Source of the DNA: Anarhynchus alexandrinus
Lineage: Eukaryota; Chordata; Aves; Charadriiformes; Charadriidae
DNA length: 64,000 nt
Direction of reading: 5' to 3'
Assembly: GCA_008711295.1 (NCBI GenBank)
Contig: VUYV01000589.1
Coordinates: forward strand, 247,528 to 311,527
The translations under genes and the position numbers were made by a program. Of this stretch, positions 15,101 through 23,737 are shown piece by piece. Within the stretch, counting starts at the first letter, position 1; each line of letters opens with the position of its first letter. Under the pieces are notes generated by a model. The model was not told the DNA's origin and did not search any database. It was given only the letters and a program-made list of their open reading frames with translations.

Positions 15101-18100
15101 TGTAACAATTGGTGTTTATCATCTTTCTTATTTTTTGAAACAGAAATCAAACAGGAAAGAAGGGCTTTTGCAGAGACAAAATAGGAAAGAACAAGTGGTG
15201 AATTTAGAGATTCATACGATAAAATGTAGAGAGTCTCAACAATATTGGGTAATACATTCTGTTTTCCCAAGAAAATAGTCTCTACATTTCTGGCTCAGGA
15301 TAGTCGGTCTATTTTTCACAAATTTCTGCTGTACATCTGTTTAATCCAACAGGCTTGAAAAGCCAACCATTATAAAGATCCAGGTCACCTTCAGGTCATA
15401 TCAACTAAAAGTTTGAAAGGGCTTTATTTTATAAGCATTAAAGAGAGGAAAGCCTAATTAAGCGTGAGTACAATCCCCGCTTAAGTAGGCTGGATTGGAA
15501 CAACTTCTAGTAAGAAGCTCTTTTAAATGTTTATTTAGAAAATCTCCCATGTGAAAAGCAGCAACAAAATCAGGAAAGCTGCTCAGGCTGAGGGACCTCT
15601 TCCACACAGGGCACAGCGCTCGTTTGCTATTGCACGACCTGCCGTTAAACCCATCGGAGGCGTGAGCAGCAACAGCAGTGTTTACCTGCGTTTTAAACAA
15701 CGCACGTGTTTGTCCGGGGACATTATGAGTTCCACACACGCTGTATGGCTGGTGCAGTAATGAGTAAGCCATTCAACAAGTGAAAGCTATGAAGTAGGAC
15801 AACTGCAGAAAAAAAAAACAGGACACACATTTACACGTAACGAAATGTACTGAACAAGGAAAGCTCTGGAGAGAGACAAGAGAAGTAACAGCTGTCCAGT
15901 ACCCTGTATCACCGTGGCCTTCACCAGAAAAGCAAAATACTCAGTATTTTTCAGGAAATACCCAGTAGCTGATAATGATATTCTAAGTACACTGCGAGAT
16001 CTCTACAGGGATGGATTCTCTAAGGTAGGATGCAGCAACTACTATTTTGACTGCAGTCTTTGCAGGAGATACAAATGCAATACTGATTTAGTAAGTTCAC
16101 CAGTGGAAACCATAAGGCTGGGATATCTAAAATTAGGTGTGATGAAACAGCTATCTTTTTTGAGCTCAAGCTGGGGTGGGAGGCTGGAGGTGGTCAAGCT
16201 TACTTAGTAAGTCCAGGGGAGGAACTGCATTTCCGAAACCTCAAACAAGTGAACTCTAATAGTTCCCTGTCTAAAGCCACCTCTAAAAGTAACTTCATGA
16301 CTTTTTTTTCCAAAGTGAAGGCAACCTTGTAGAGATTGAATTCCTTATAAAGCAGATGTGCGAAGTCCTTTACAAGCTTTTAAAATAAATCCTACAGTTC
16401 TAGAAACATATGGCTCCATTTTTGTATCACAGAACAATATAGGAAAAATAGAAATGCTTTTTCAACATTTTTCTAATCTAAAAGCTATGAGTGTCAACAT
16501 GCATCATTGCTTAAGGAAAACGAAAAACCCTGAAAGTATGCTATGAGAGGGATTTATTTCAGCTGTTCATTTCCAAATGCCTTTAAGACAACAACGTACT
16601 GTAGCAAAATTGGCCATTTCACTACTTCAATTTCAACATGAAACGGATGAAAAAGGAAAATGACTTCAGAAAAGAATTAAGGAATGTTCAGAAGTACACG
16701 TATCACTTTCACTCCTTTAAAGGGCTTTAAAACTTGCATGTACAGATGTGCCGTTCTTACTAAGGAATATGTCTAGATTATTGTGGAAGAAAATAGCATC
16801 CTATTTTAAGGCTTAGAAAGAAAGCCACTTTTAAATAGTGAATACACAGATGAGATATTCCAATATGAAGCAAGTTCAATAGCCAAAACTTATTAAAGCT
16901 TTAGTGCTGAAAATGCCTCTGTGCTCAGAACACAACATTTGGCATTAAGATGAGACACGTGCAAACGGCTTAATATATTGGATGCAATTCCACTCCCATT
17001 GAATTCAAGGAACGCAGTGGGACCAAACCGCTTTGTTTTCTGCAAAACAGCTGGTAGGGATACCTGCCAGGAGCACTGACCCATGCCTATGAAAAGGTGC
17101 CCAACACACTCCTGGAAGTTGTACAGTTACTCCCTCTTCTTATGCAGTGCTAGTGATTGAAGCATGTAGCAGGAGACAAAATGAAGCTGACAGGGTTTGC
17201 TCATGTAATTTCAAGTCTATTAAGTGAGGTACCACTGGAATGCACCTGCGATACAAATTTATCTGGCTTTCAAAATGAAAAGGACTCCATAAACCCTGCA
17301 CTATAGAATTGTTTGTGTGTAGGTGCACATTTCAACAGAACTCAGGCTGCTTGTAACACACTGAACGGGGGAAACAACTTTTGTAAAAAAGAAAAAGCAT
17401 CATTTTCATCTTCAATTATCATTGGAAATAAATACGCAGAAAGAAAACCTCAGCTGACAATTTCTTTGCTGCAACACAAAAGCATGGACATTATGTACCA
17501 GCTGAGATGCACTAACTCAAGTAAGAACTTCTGAGTTCTTCTAGCTTGAAACATAAAGAGCTCGTGAGTATATCAGAAGATTTTGCAGTTGATTTCCTAA
17601 CAATCGACAAACTACATTTACTAGGGGGTTGACGTGCTCTTTCTAAGCAAAAACTGCAATCCCTCAAAAGAACATTTTACATACTAGCTTTGACCCTTCT
17701 TAGGTTTCTGGAGAATTCAGGTAAGTACGTAGCAGTTTCGGGTTTTGTTTTCACTTTTGTTTTTTTTAGTTTCACCTTCATTCCCAGGAAACAGAAACTC
17801 AGCCTCTGCCAAGTACAGCCCTTGATTCAATGCTATTAAGTTTACACTTACCCAGTCTGTTGTATTAAATCTAAATTAACAGAAGCTGCTTCGAACAATA
17901 GACAAGCAAACTATTCATTTGACACAAGCTTTGGTCTTCTGCTTGCTATTTCACCATGTCCACAGAGCTTTTCCTGAAATTCTTCTCCTTTTCCTTAACT
18001 GGATATTCAGAAGACTGTCTATTTTCATCACCTGTAGAGGGTTTACGTTATTACCAGTTCAGTCAGCACGTTAAAGTTGCATCTAAGCTGGACCTAGATC

Positions 18101-20634
18101 ATCTTCATATGAGTGATTTTTTCTAAGCAATGACCTACAGAAAAAAAATTATAAATGCAAGTTTAAAGCAATTCTTGCAACACTAAGCAGCATTATAAAA
18201 TCTTAATACATGCTGCTGACAAAAGAATAGAAAATTTATTTACGGAAGCCTTTGTATTTCAGCTTTAGAACAAGTCTAGCACGTGAAGACCTCATTCTCC
18301 AAACATTAGTTTTAGATGATGAATTGTACAGATCTACATCTTTTGAAGGTATCGCTTTGAGGTGGGATGAGGAACAAACCCAAAAAGCATTCAGTTAATG
18401 ACAACCTACTTCCTTATATCTGCAGTATAACAAAGTACGATACAGTCTTGATGCCCCACAAAAGCACTTCAACCCTCGTTTCTTAGAGGGGCTTCATTTA
18501 CACACCTCTTCAAACACAAGGATCTATTTGCACGGCTTATTTAAACCATGAAAGTTCAACTCAGGGACAGCGCCTCCCATCAATATACAAATTATGCAGA
18601 TACCAGGGACATAAGATGAAGTGTCCAAAATGACAAAATAGTTGAATTACATCAAATAAGAAACCAATGCTGTGTTATGGCTTCCTGTATTTTGATACCC
18701 CACACTGCCTCTATATAAACCATCTGTGCTACACACACTTCAAGCCATCTTTCAACTATCAACAGGGCTTCTGCAGTAAAACAAACAATTACTAATAGAT
18801 GTATCTTAGAGACAGATTTTAAATCAAAAGGCACAGTGCTCCAGCATTCTGTTATTAACAAAAGATCAGAACAAATCAGTAGAGAATTTTTTTCTGAACA
18901 TCCATTAGTAACAGAATACAGAGATGAAAGACAGAGGGGGGAGCAACGTTTGCTATCACACTCACCCAGACAAGACAACACACACAGAGAGTCTGGATTG
19001 AAAAACTACTTCCAAGTGCTCATTCTAAAAGAATCTTGTGACTTTTTTTTTTTTCTAACCAGAATCATGCAAACCAAAGGAAAGAACACAAAAAGCTATT
19101 GTCATTTGCACTAGCAAAAAAGTGTAATAAGGCACGATGGAACCAAGTTAACAATGAAACTGTAATCTGGACTTTAACTGGGGAGTGTTAGAAGTTATAC
19201 AGCTTCTCACAGGACTTGGCACAGGCACCCCTCAGCTATTGAAACAGGTAAAAGATATCAGGCTTGCCAGAAAATAAACCTCATCAGTTTTATTTATAAG
19301 AGGAGTCGCAACAATTGAGCGCCATAGCCTGCTAGATTCACACGATCTTCCGGACAATTTCTCCTATCTAACTTCTGTTCAGAGGAAGACTGGAACATTA
19401 GTTAACTTGAGTTCCTCACACAAAAAAGCACTTCTTAAGCACGGATTACTTACAGGAAGAGTATTTAATAAGACAAGCTACACATTAGTTGTGTATCCTG
19501 TGGTGAACCTACAATTATGGTAATTCAGGTTAATAAGAGTGTTCACCAGACGCAAGGAACCAGGAAGGGAGATCAACAAGGCAGGCACCAGGGCTGTGTG
19601 CGGGGCTGCAGAACACCCTCCTGCCACGTCCAACACGCCGCCCGCAGCGTCGCTGCCGCTCCAGCACCTCCGGCCTCCTCCACAGCCCAGCATCCCCGCT
19701 CCCAGCGAAAGCGGGGATCAGCAGCGACAGCCAGTTCGCTCTGATTCACAGCGCTGCTTTGTCATACCACAAGCAAACCTAGTTTTTAAACCGGAAAATA
19801 ACTGCAAACAGGAGATTATGAAACGTGGAGCGTTGCCGTGTGCTCAGAGACGGTGCCACTCTTGCGGAGGCAGCGTGCATGTACGAGACATCCCAGAAGA
19901 ACTGGTCTGTGACAGAAAAGTCACGGTGGGGCTCGTTCCGGCGGGTGTCGGCGCTCCCCAGGACAGAGAGAGCGGGGCCGTGCCCTCAGCTGTGCCTCCG
20001 CAGCGTTACGGCCGCCACTGCGGTCGCGCAGCCCGGCAGAGGCAGCCCCTTCAGAGGCAACTTCACCTCAGGGACCGGGATGAGGTGACCAGAACCCACC
20101 TCTGCCCCGAACGCTGTAACTGACCCCGAGGAAAAAAAAAACATAAAAAAAACCCACAAAACCCACCAGAAATTACACGCACTTATCCCGCCAGACGGCA
20201 CAAGGCCTCCCCGGGCGCGGGGCTGAGCCGCGGACAGCCCGAAGCCCGCGCCCCGCAGCCCCGTCACCGGCGGCTTCGCAGGGCTGAGGAGAAGCAGCCG
20301 AACAGCCCCCGGTGGCCGCGGGGGACCGGGCACCGCCGGCACCGCCACGCCATCCCCGGGCTGCCTCCCCGGGCGGCGGCACCGGCGCTCTCGGCCCCGC
20401 CGCCCCCGCCCCGCACCACACCGGCTGTCCGGGCCCCGCACGGCCCCGGNNNNNNNNNNNNNNNNNNNNNNNNNNNNNNNNNNNNNNNNCCCCCCCCCCG
20501 CCCCGGCCTGCCCGCCGGCCGGCGCCGCTCACCGTGTGGGAGTGCAGGCTCTGGCTCGCCTCGATCTGCGCTGTCAGCGGCACCGTGTCGTCCAGCAGCA
20601 CCTTACCGGCCGGCGGCTTCTCCATGAACGCCAT
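31..20634 (-). CDS. PXK: PXK, PX domain-containing serine/threonine kinase-like protein (5' part, continues past left edge)
   Basis: Eight coding exons join without a frame break into 240 codons: 20533-20634, 10098-10148, 9401-9448, 4636-4822, 2603-2680, 2358-2431, 1389-1463 and 31-135, each flanked by AG and GT. The protein begins MAFMEKPPAGKVLLDD, the N-terminus I know for vertebrate PXK. Residues about 15-125 form the PX domain, with the phosphoinositide-contacting RRYSDF motif at 54-59, the PLPPKK loop at 74-79 and Arg92 in the AERQKGL helix. From about residue 160 the divergent kinase-like domain begins. The family binds phosphoinositides on endosomes and affects receptor trafficking and Na,K-ATPase; its kinase activity is debated. 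The start ATG has G at -3 and +4. The human protein is about 578 residues, so roughly 60% lies off the left edge. It lies downstream of RPP14/HTD2 on the same strand, as in human 3p14.3. Confidence 0.96.
1389..1463 (-). CDS. PXK: PXK coding exon 7 (residues 181-205)
   Basis: 75 nt, 25 codons, phase 0, donor GTGAGT. It reads ADLGPDKYLSDKDLQ and onward, in the N-lobe of the kinase-like domain. Confidence 0.95.
2358..2431 (-). CDS. PXK: PXK coding exon 6 (residues 156-180)
   Basis: 74 nt, ends in phase 0. It reads WRIRKKYFLMKIKNQPKE and onward to LSW, the start of the kinase-like fold. The donor is GTATATAT, weaker than the GTAAG/GTGAG donors of most other exons here. Confidence 0.95.
2603..2680 (-). 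CDS. PXK: PXK coding exon 5 (residues 130-155)
   Basis: 78 nt, phase 1 on both sides, acceptor TTTCCAG and donor GTAAG. It encodes the linker between the PX and kinase-like domains, including SMFFRSEPKWEVVEPLKDI. Confidence 0.95.
4636..4822 (-). CDS. PXK: PXK coding exon 4 (residues 68-129)
   Basis: 187 nt (62 codons plus 1 nt), acceptor TTTTTAAG and donor GTAAG. It encodes the PX proline-rich loop (LPLPPKK), the following helices (REFIAERQKGLQ) and the C-terminal helix (NCELVKKFLDP). This is the longest PXK exon in the window. Confidence 0.96.
4823..9400 (-). other. PXK intron 3
   Basis: A 4.6-kb AT-rich intron between exons 3 and 4. A single N at 7191 marks an unresolved base or join. I see no gene, RNA or well-preserved repeat in it. 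The small intron 2 (9449-10097) is likewise featureless. Confidence 0.75.
9401..9448 (-). CDS. PXK: PXK coding exon 3 (residues 52-67)
   Basis: 48 nt, 16 codons, acceptor TTTTGCAG and donor GTAAAT. It reads IVRRYSDFDLLNNSLQ and carries the RRYSDF signature, whose arginines contact the phosphoinositide 3-phosphate in PX domains. Confidence 0.96.
10098..10148 (-). CDS. PXK: PXK coding exon 2 (residues 35-51)
   Basis: 51 nt, phase 0 on both sides, with acceptor ...TTATTAG and donor GTAATTT. It reads EYIIRVQRGVSAENSWQ, the first beta-strands of the PX domain, differing from the human sequence I recall at two positions. Confidence 0.95.
10149..20532 (-). other. PXK intron 1 (10.4 kb)
   Basis: A long first intron, as is common for this kind of gene. 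Most is AT-rich. A moderately GC-richer stretch lies at about 13.2-14.8 kb, and the promoter-proximal end from about 19.6 kb grades into the CpG island. It carries open frames on both strands, but none resembles a known protein. A 40-N gap lies at 20450-20489. Confidence 0.75.
20450..20489. other. Assembly gap, 40 N
   Basis: Forty consecutive N in the PXK CpG island, 43 bp from the exon 1 donor. It is flanked by a run of ten C and other C-rich sequence, i.e. G-runs on the transcribed strand. Confidence 0.99.
20533..20634 (-). CDS. PXK: PXK coding exon 1 (residues 1-34)
   Basis: ATG at 20634, 34 whole codons, then a GTGAGC donor, so phase 0. It encodes the N-terminal tail and first strand before the PX core (…IEASQSLHSHT). 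It lies inside a CpG island, and a 40-N gap begins 43 bp into the following intron. Confidence 0.96.
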
Positions 20635-20990
20635 ACCGGAGCGGCGGGGCGGGGGCCCCGGTGCCGCCAACCTGCTTCCCGGTGGGAGGGGAGGAGGGAG
20701 CAGCTCCCGCGGCGCGGCCGCCGCTGTCAACACGGCAGCGCCGCGACGCCGCCGCCGCCGGGCCTTANGGGGCCTGGCGCGGCGGCACGCGCCCCGGTGC
20801 GGTCCGTCCCCCGCGGTGAGTAACGGGGGAAGGAGCGGGACGGGGGTGCGGGGGGTGTATGCGGCTGCCCGGTGCTTCGCTCTCGGTAGGTCGCCCCCGT
20901 GGCCGAGTCTGCCGTGCCCGGCGCTCCGTGTCGCCCCGGTGGCGCGAACGGCTGCGGGGGGCGGCGAGCGCCGGGACACCGCTGGTGCTT

Positions 20991-23130
20991 GCAGGGAGAG
21001 AAAGAAACTGAACAAGGCTGGCGCGGCTGCTGCTCCTTACCTTTTGGGCTGGGTTGGTTTTGTAGTTAAACTATCATAAAATATCACCTAGGACCCAATA
21101 TCTTCTACTCAACTTGTAGATACATTTTTTTTTTAAACACAGATTTAAAGTTGTTGTTAAATTGAGTTCTGCTCTCATTGTAGCAGCACAGATAACTTTA
21201 TTTCAATACTGCTTAGCACTTGGGAACCTACTGCCTGTTGAACACTTGTCTGCGTTCCCTTTTGTCTTTTTACACCGTATTCAGGAATTAACCTCACTTA
21301 ACATGGTGTAAGTACGACTGCAGAGCTGGAGTTCGTCGTACACGTCAAACAGTTATCACAAATAGCCTCATCTCTCCGTCTTGCAGCTCCGCGCTGGCAG
21401 GAGAAGGGGCCGTGCGCTGTGGTTCAGCAGCCACATCCGAGGCTGGCAGAGCAGTCCTTCCAAACCACTCCTGGTCACCACCCGGCAGGTCAGAGCCGAG
21501 TTTGAGTACTGCCCTAACCCCTCACCCACGGCTCATCCTCGCATTGCATTCCTTTTGTTAATAGGCATTAACACGACAACTTCCCACCTAGGGAGGCTGG
21601 TGAGCACGGAAGGAGGGGAGGCACACGCCTGCTTTGAAAACCTGAGTTTTGTACAGCAAAAGCCAGTGATGAGGCTGTGACCCAGGGCAGGGGGAAAGGG
21701 CAAAGGGCAAAGGGGAACTCCTACAGACAAGATAAGGAAAGCTCTCGCAAAGTACTTGTTCCGTGCTGTGAACAGGCTGAACCCAGTGGTTTGAAAGCAG
21801 AGGGTGTATTGAAGCCAAACAGCTTAAACACCATCCCCCCCTCTGATCCAGTCTGACTTGACACCTGGGGTTTGGTGTTACAGCACAGTTGCTTTTTGGC
21901 TGTCACACCCAGACAACGTTAACTGTTTTACCAGTGGCTTTCATCACAGTTTGAGGACAAACTCTCTTGTCATAGCAAACAACGTTTCAGGTGATTTGCA
22001 GCCAAGACAAGTTACGGATGCATTTCTGCTGCAGAGAAGATGGGGGATGACAGATGTTTCGCTAGAAAATTATATAAGCCATCAATTGAAGACAGCCTGT
22101 ACTTTTACTCCCCATCATTCTCGAGAAAAAGTTTCTTAGTGTATAATAATCTTATGTTGGTACTAAAATAATTTAACCCAGGTGATTTACTAATGAATTT
22201 ACCAAAAGCCTACTTTACCAGCAACCAAAGTACTTTCAGTGGGCGAAGAGGAATACACATTCACACAGACAAATAAGCAGAGACGCCGTATAGTTAGTAC
22301 TCAACAAAATTGCCCCTGCTTGTCTTGCCCGCAGGAGCATAAGGAGGCAATAAGCACAAGCAGTGACAATATGGCTTTTTAAAAGCCTCTTTCACTCTGC
22401 TTCTGGGAAGCAAGTTTCAGAGGTGTTTATCATTAAAGGTAAATTTTTGTTTATAATCAAGTTTTGTAAGGTATCTCAGGAATTTGAAAGCATTATGAGA
22501 GCCACCTCTCCAGCTCTATCAGGCAGAGCATATTGTTTATGTGAAGGCTGACTACTACTTATTTGCAGAGCTAAGGAAGGCTTTACTAGCTAGAACAGTG
22601 CAAAAGAGCACACTGCACCAACATCAGGTAGAGGTGCCACGGAGATGACAACCGATCTTGCAGTACGCGAGTGTCAATACCTCTAACTTCTGTTCTGCTC
22701 GTTAAACACACAGCATCGTCCCTTCCCACCGGTGCTCCTTAGCAATATAACGACTTTGTAAAGAGTGAACAAGTTTGAACTGAACATAGCTAGTGTGCAC
22801 TGCGATTTTGCTGAAAAGAACAGCCTCAGTGTAAGCCCCGCCACTGCAGACTTCCCACTGTAGCAGGGCAACAGCTCGTCTAAATGTGCCACTTCTGTCG
22901 CAATAAGTACCTTGTTCCATTGTTTTCATCTTAGCAGTACACAGGGAAAAATAAAAAGCTCTAAGTTTCTTAACGCAGTTGCTATGCGGATTGAGTTTGC
23001 GCGCTGTCTTTGAAACATTTTGAAGTTTTGTTGCAACTTTACTGGATTAAGAGATGCCACATAAAAAGACAGAGTCTAAACCAAGTGTACATTTCTGGCC
23101 TTTATAGCAATGCAGCAGAGGATCAACAGG
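20991..23130. other. Intergenic region between HTD2 and PXK
   Basis: About 2.1 kb between the HTD2 stop and the PXK CpG island. No coding exon or clear repeat was found. Possible HTD2 poly(A) signals on the minus strand are a TATAAA variant at 23102-23107, about 25 nt after the stop, and a canonical AATAAA at 21197-21202. Neither can be assigned from sequence alone. Confidence 0.6.
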
Positions 23131-23637
23131 CTAACTGTCTGACACCATGACTTTCACCATCCCTTCCATAACAGTCTTTCCACTTTCTTTGACTTTACAT
23201 GACACGGAAATGTGCGCGATAGAACCTTTCAGTCGTTTAACTTCTGCTGCAGCTGTGACTTCTTCTCCAGTATACAAAGGAGCTGGAAATCGGATCTCCT
23301 GAGAAAGAAATACACAACCTTGACCGGGCATTTTAGTACCCAGAACTGCAGAAATAAGTCCATTGATCAAAACTCCGTGCACAATAGTTCTTCCAAACCT
23401 AGATTTTTTTGCAAAATCTTCATTTAAATGCAAAGGATTTGTGTCACCTGTTAAATCAGAAAAAGTAACAACATCATTCTGTGTAAAAGCTTTGGTAAGT
23501 TCAGCTTTATCTCCAACTTTTATGTGTAAACGCTGAAGTACGAGACGTCCAAGCAGTGAGTTGATAACTGTTAGCTTTGTCAAGGCTCTTTGTCGGAAAT
23601 CCCCTCCAGAAATTCCATACCTGAAGGGCTGCAACAT
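23131..23637 (-). CDS. HTD2: HTD2, mitochondrial (3R)-3-hydroxyacyl-thioester dehydratase 2 (second cistron of RPP14 mRNA)
   Basis: An uninterrupted 168-codon frame starting [12 protein letters not shown] and ending VMVSDS with a TAG stop. It is a MaoC-like hot-dog-fold hydratase. The hydratase-2 motif [12 protein letters not shown] holds the predicted catalytic Asp65 and His70, with Asn67 between them, followed by FGRTIVHG. The enzyme dehydrates 3-hydroxyacyl-ACP in mitochondrial fatty acid synthesis, which supplies octanoyl-ACP for lipoate. The N-terminus is basic and lacks acidic residues for its first 12 positions, consistent with mitochondrial import. I chose the ATG at 23637 because it gives 168 residues, the human length I recall, and has G at -3; an in-frame TTG lies three codons upstream. 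The frame is intronless and shares the RPP14 terminal exon, starting 43 nt after its stop, as described for vertebrates. Confidence 0.96.
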   Translation of the reverse strand: MLQPFRYGISGGDFRQRALTKLTVINSLLGRLVLQRLHIKVGDKAELTKAFTQNDVVTFSDLTGDTNPLHLNEDFAKKSRFGRTIVHGVLINGLISAVLGTKMPGQGCVFLSQEIRFPAPLYTGEEVTAAAEVKRLKGSIAHISVSCKVKESGKTVMEGMVKVMVSDS

Positions 23638-23638
23638 C

Positions 23639-23680
23639 TCAAGCAACTTCTGCTTTGTACAACCAAACCAACAACTGCAT
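23639..23680 (-). CDS. Intercistronic 13-codon mini-ORF between RPP14 and HTD2
   Basis: Directly after the RPP14 TGA (23683-23681) comes an ATG (23680-23678), in the same frame with no gap. It opens a 13-codon frame ([13 protein letters not shown]) that ends in TGA at 23641-23639, one base before the HTD2 ATG. Whether it is translated is unknown. I list it because its exact fit between the two stop/start codons could matter for reinitiation. Confidence 0.4.
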   Translation of the reverse strand: MQLLVWLYKAEVA

Positions 23681-23737
23681 TCAGTCCAAGACTAGTTCTC
23701 TACTGTTTCCAGATAACGCAAGAAGAAATGGAGATGT
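23681..23737 (-). CDS. RPP14: RPP14 coding exon 5 (C-terminus)
   Basis: 57 nt including the TGA stop. It encodes [18 protein letters not shown] after an ...AACTAG acceptor. The same exon continues into the mini-ORF and HTD2. Confidence 0.94.
   Translation of the reverse strand, partial: TSPFLLALSGNSRELVLD

Larger units (their letters stand above)
19600..20990. promoter_or_regulatory. CpG island and promoter region of PXK
   Basis: GC-rich, CpG-dense DNA surrounds PXK exon 1. GC-box type sequences (GGGGCGGGGG) lie at about 20646-20655 just upstream of the start codon, and no TATA box is visible. The transcription start is probably within a few hundred bases above 20634. The region contains a 40-N gap and a single N at 20768, typical of hard-to-sequence GC-rich DNA. 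Confidence 0.8.

Noticed and set aside
20173..21015. 280-residue open frame through the PXK CpG island, and the 255-residue frame opposite
   Set aside because: It contains real exon 1 codons in the middle but runs through the splice donor and the N gap. Its length comes from GC-rich, stop-poor sequence with low-complexity Pro/Arg/Ala composition.
23131..23646. HTD2 starting at the TTG at 23646 (171 residues)
   Set aside because: The first in-frame ATG at 23637 gives the expected 168 residues and has a purine at -3. TTG initiation is possible but unsupported.
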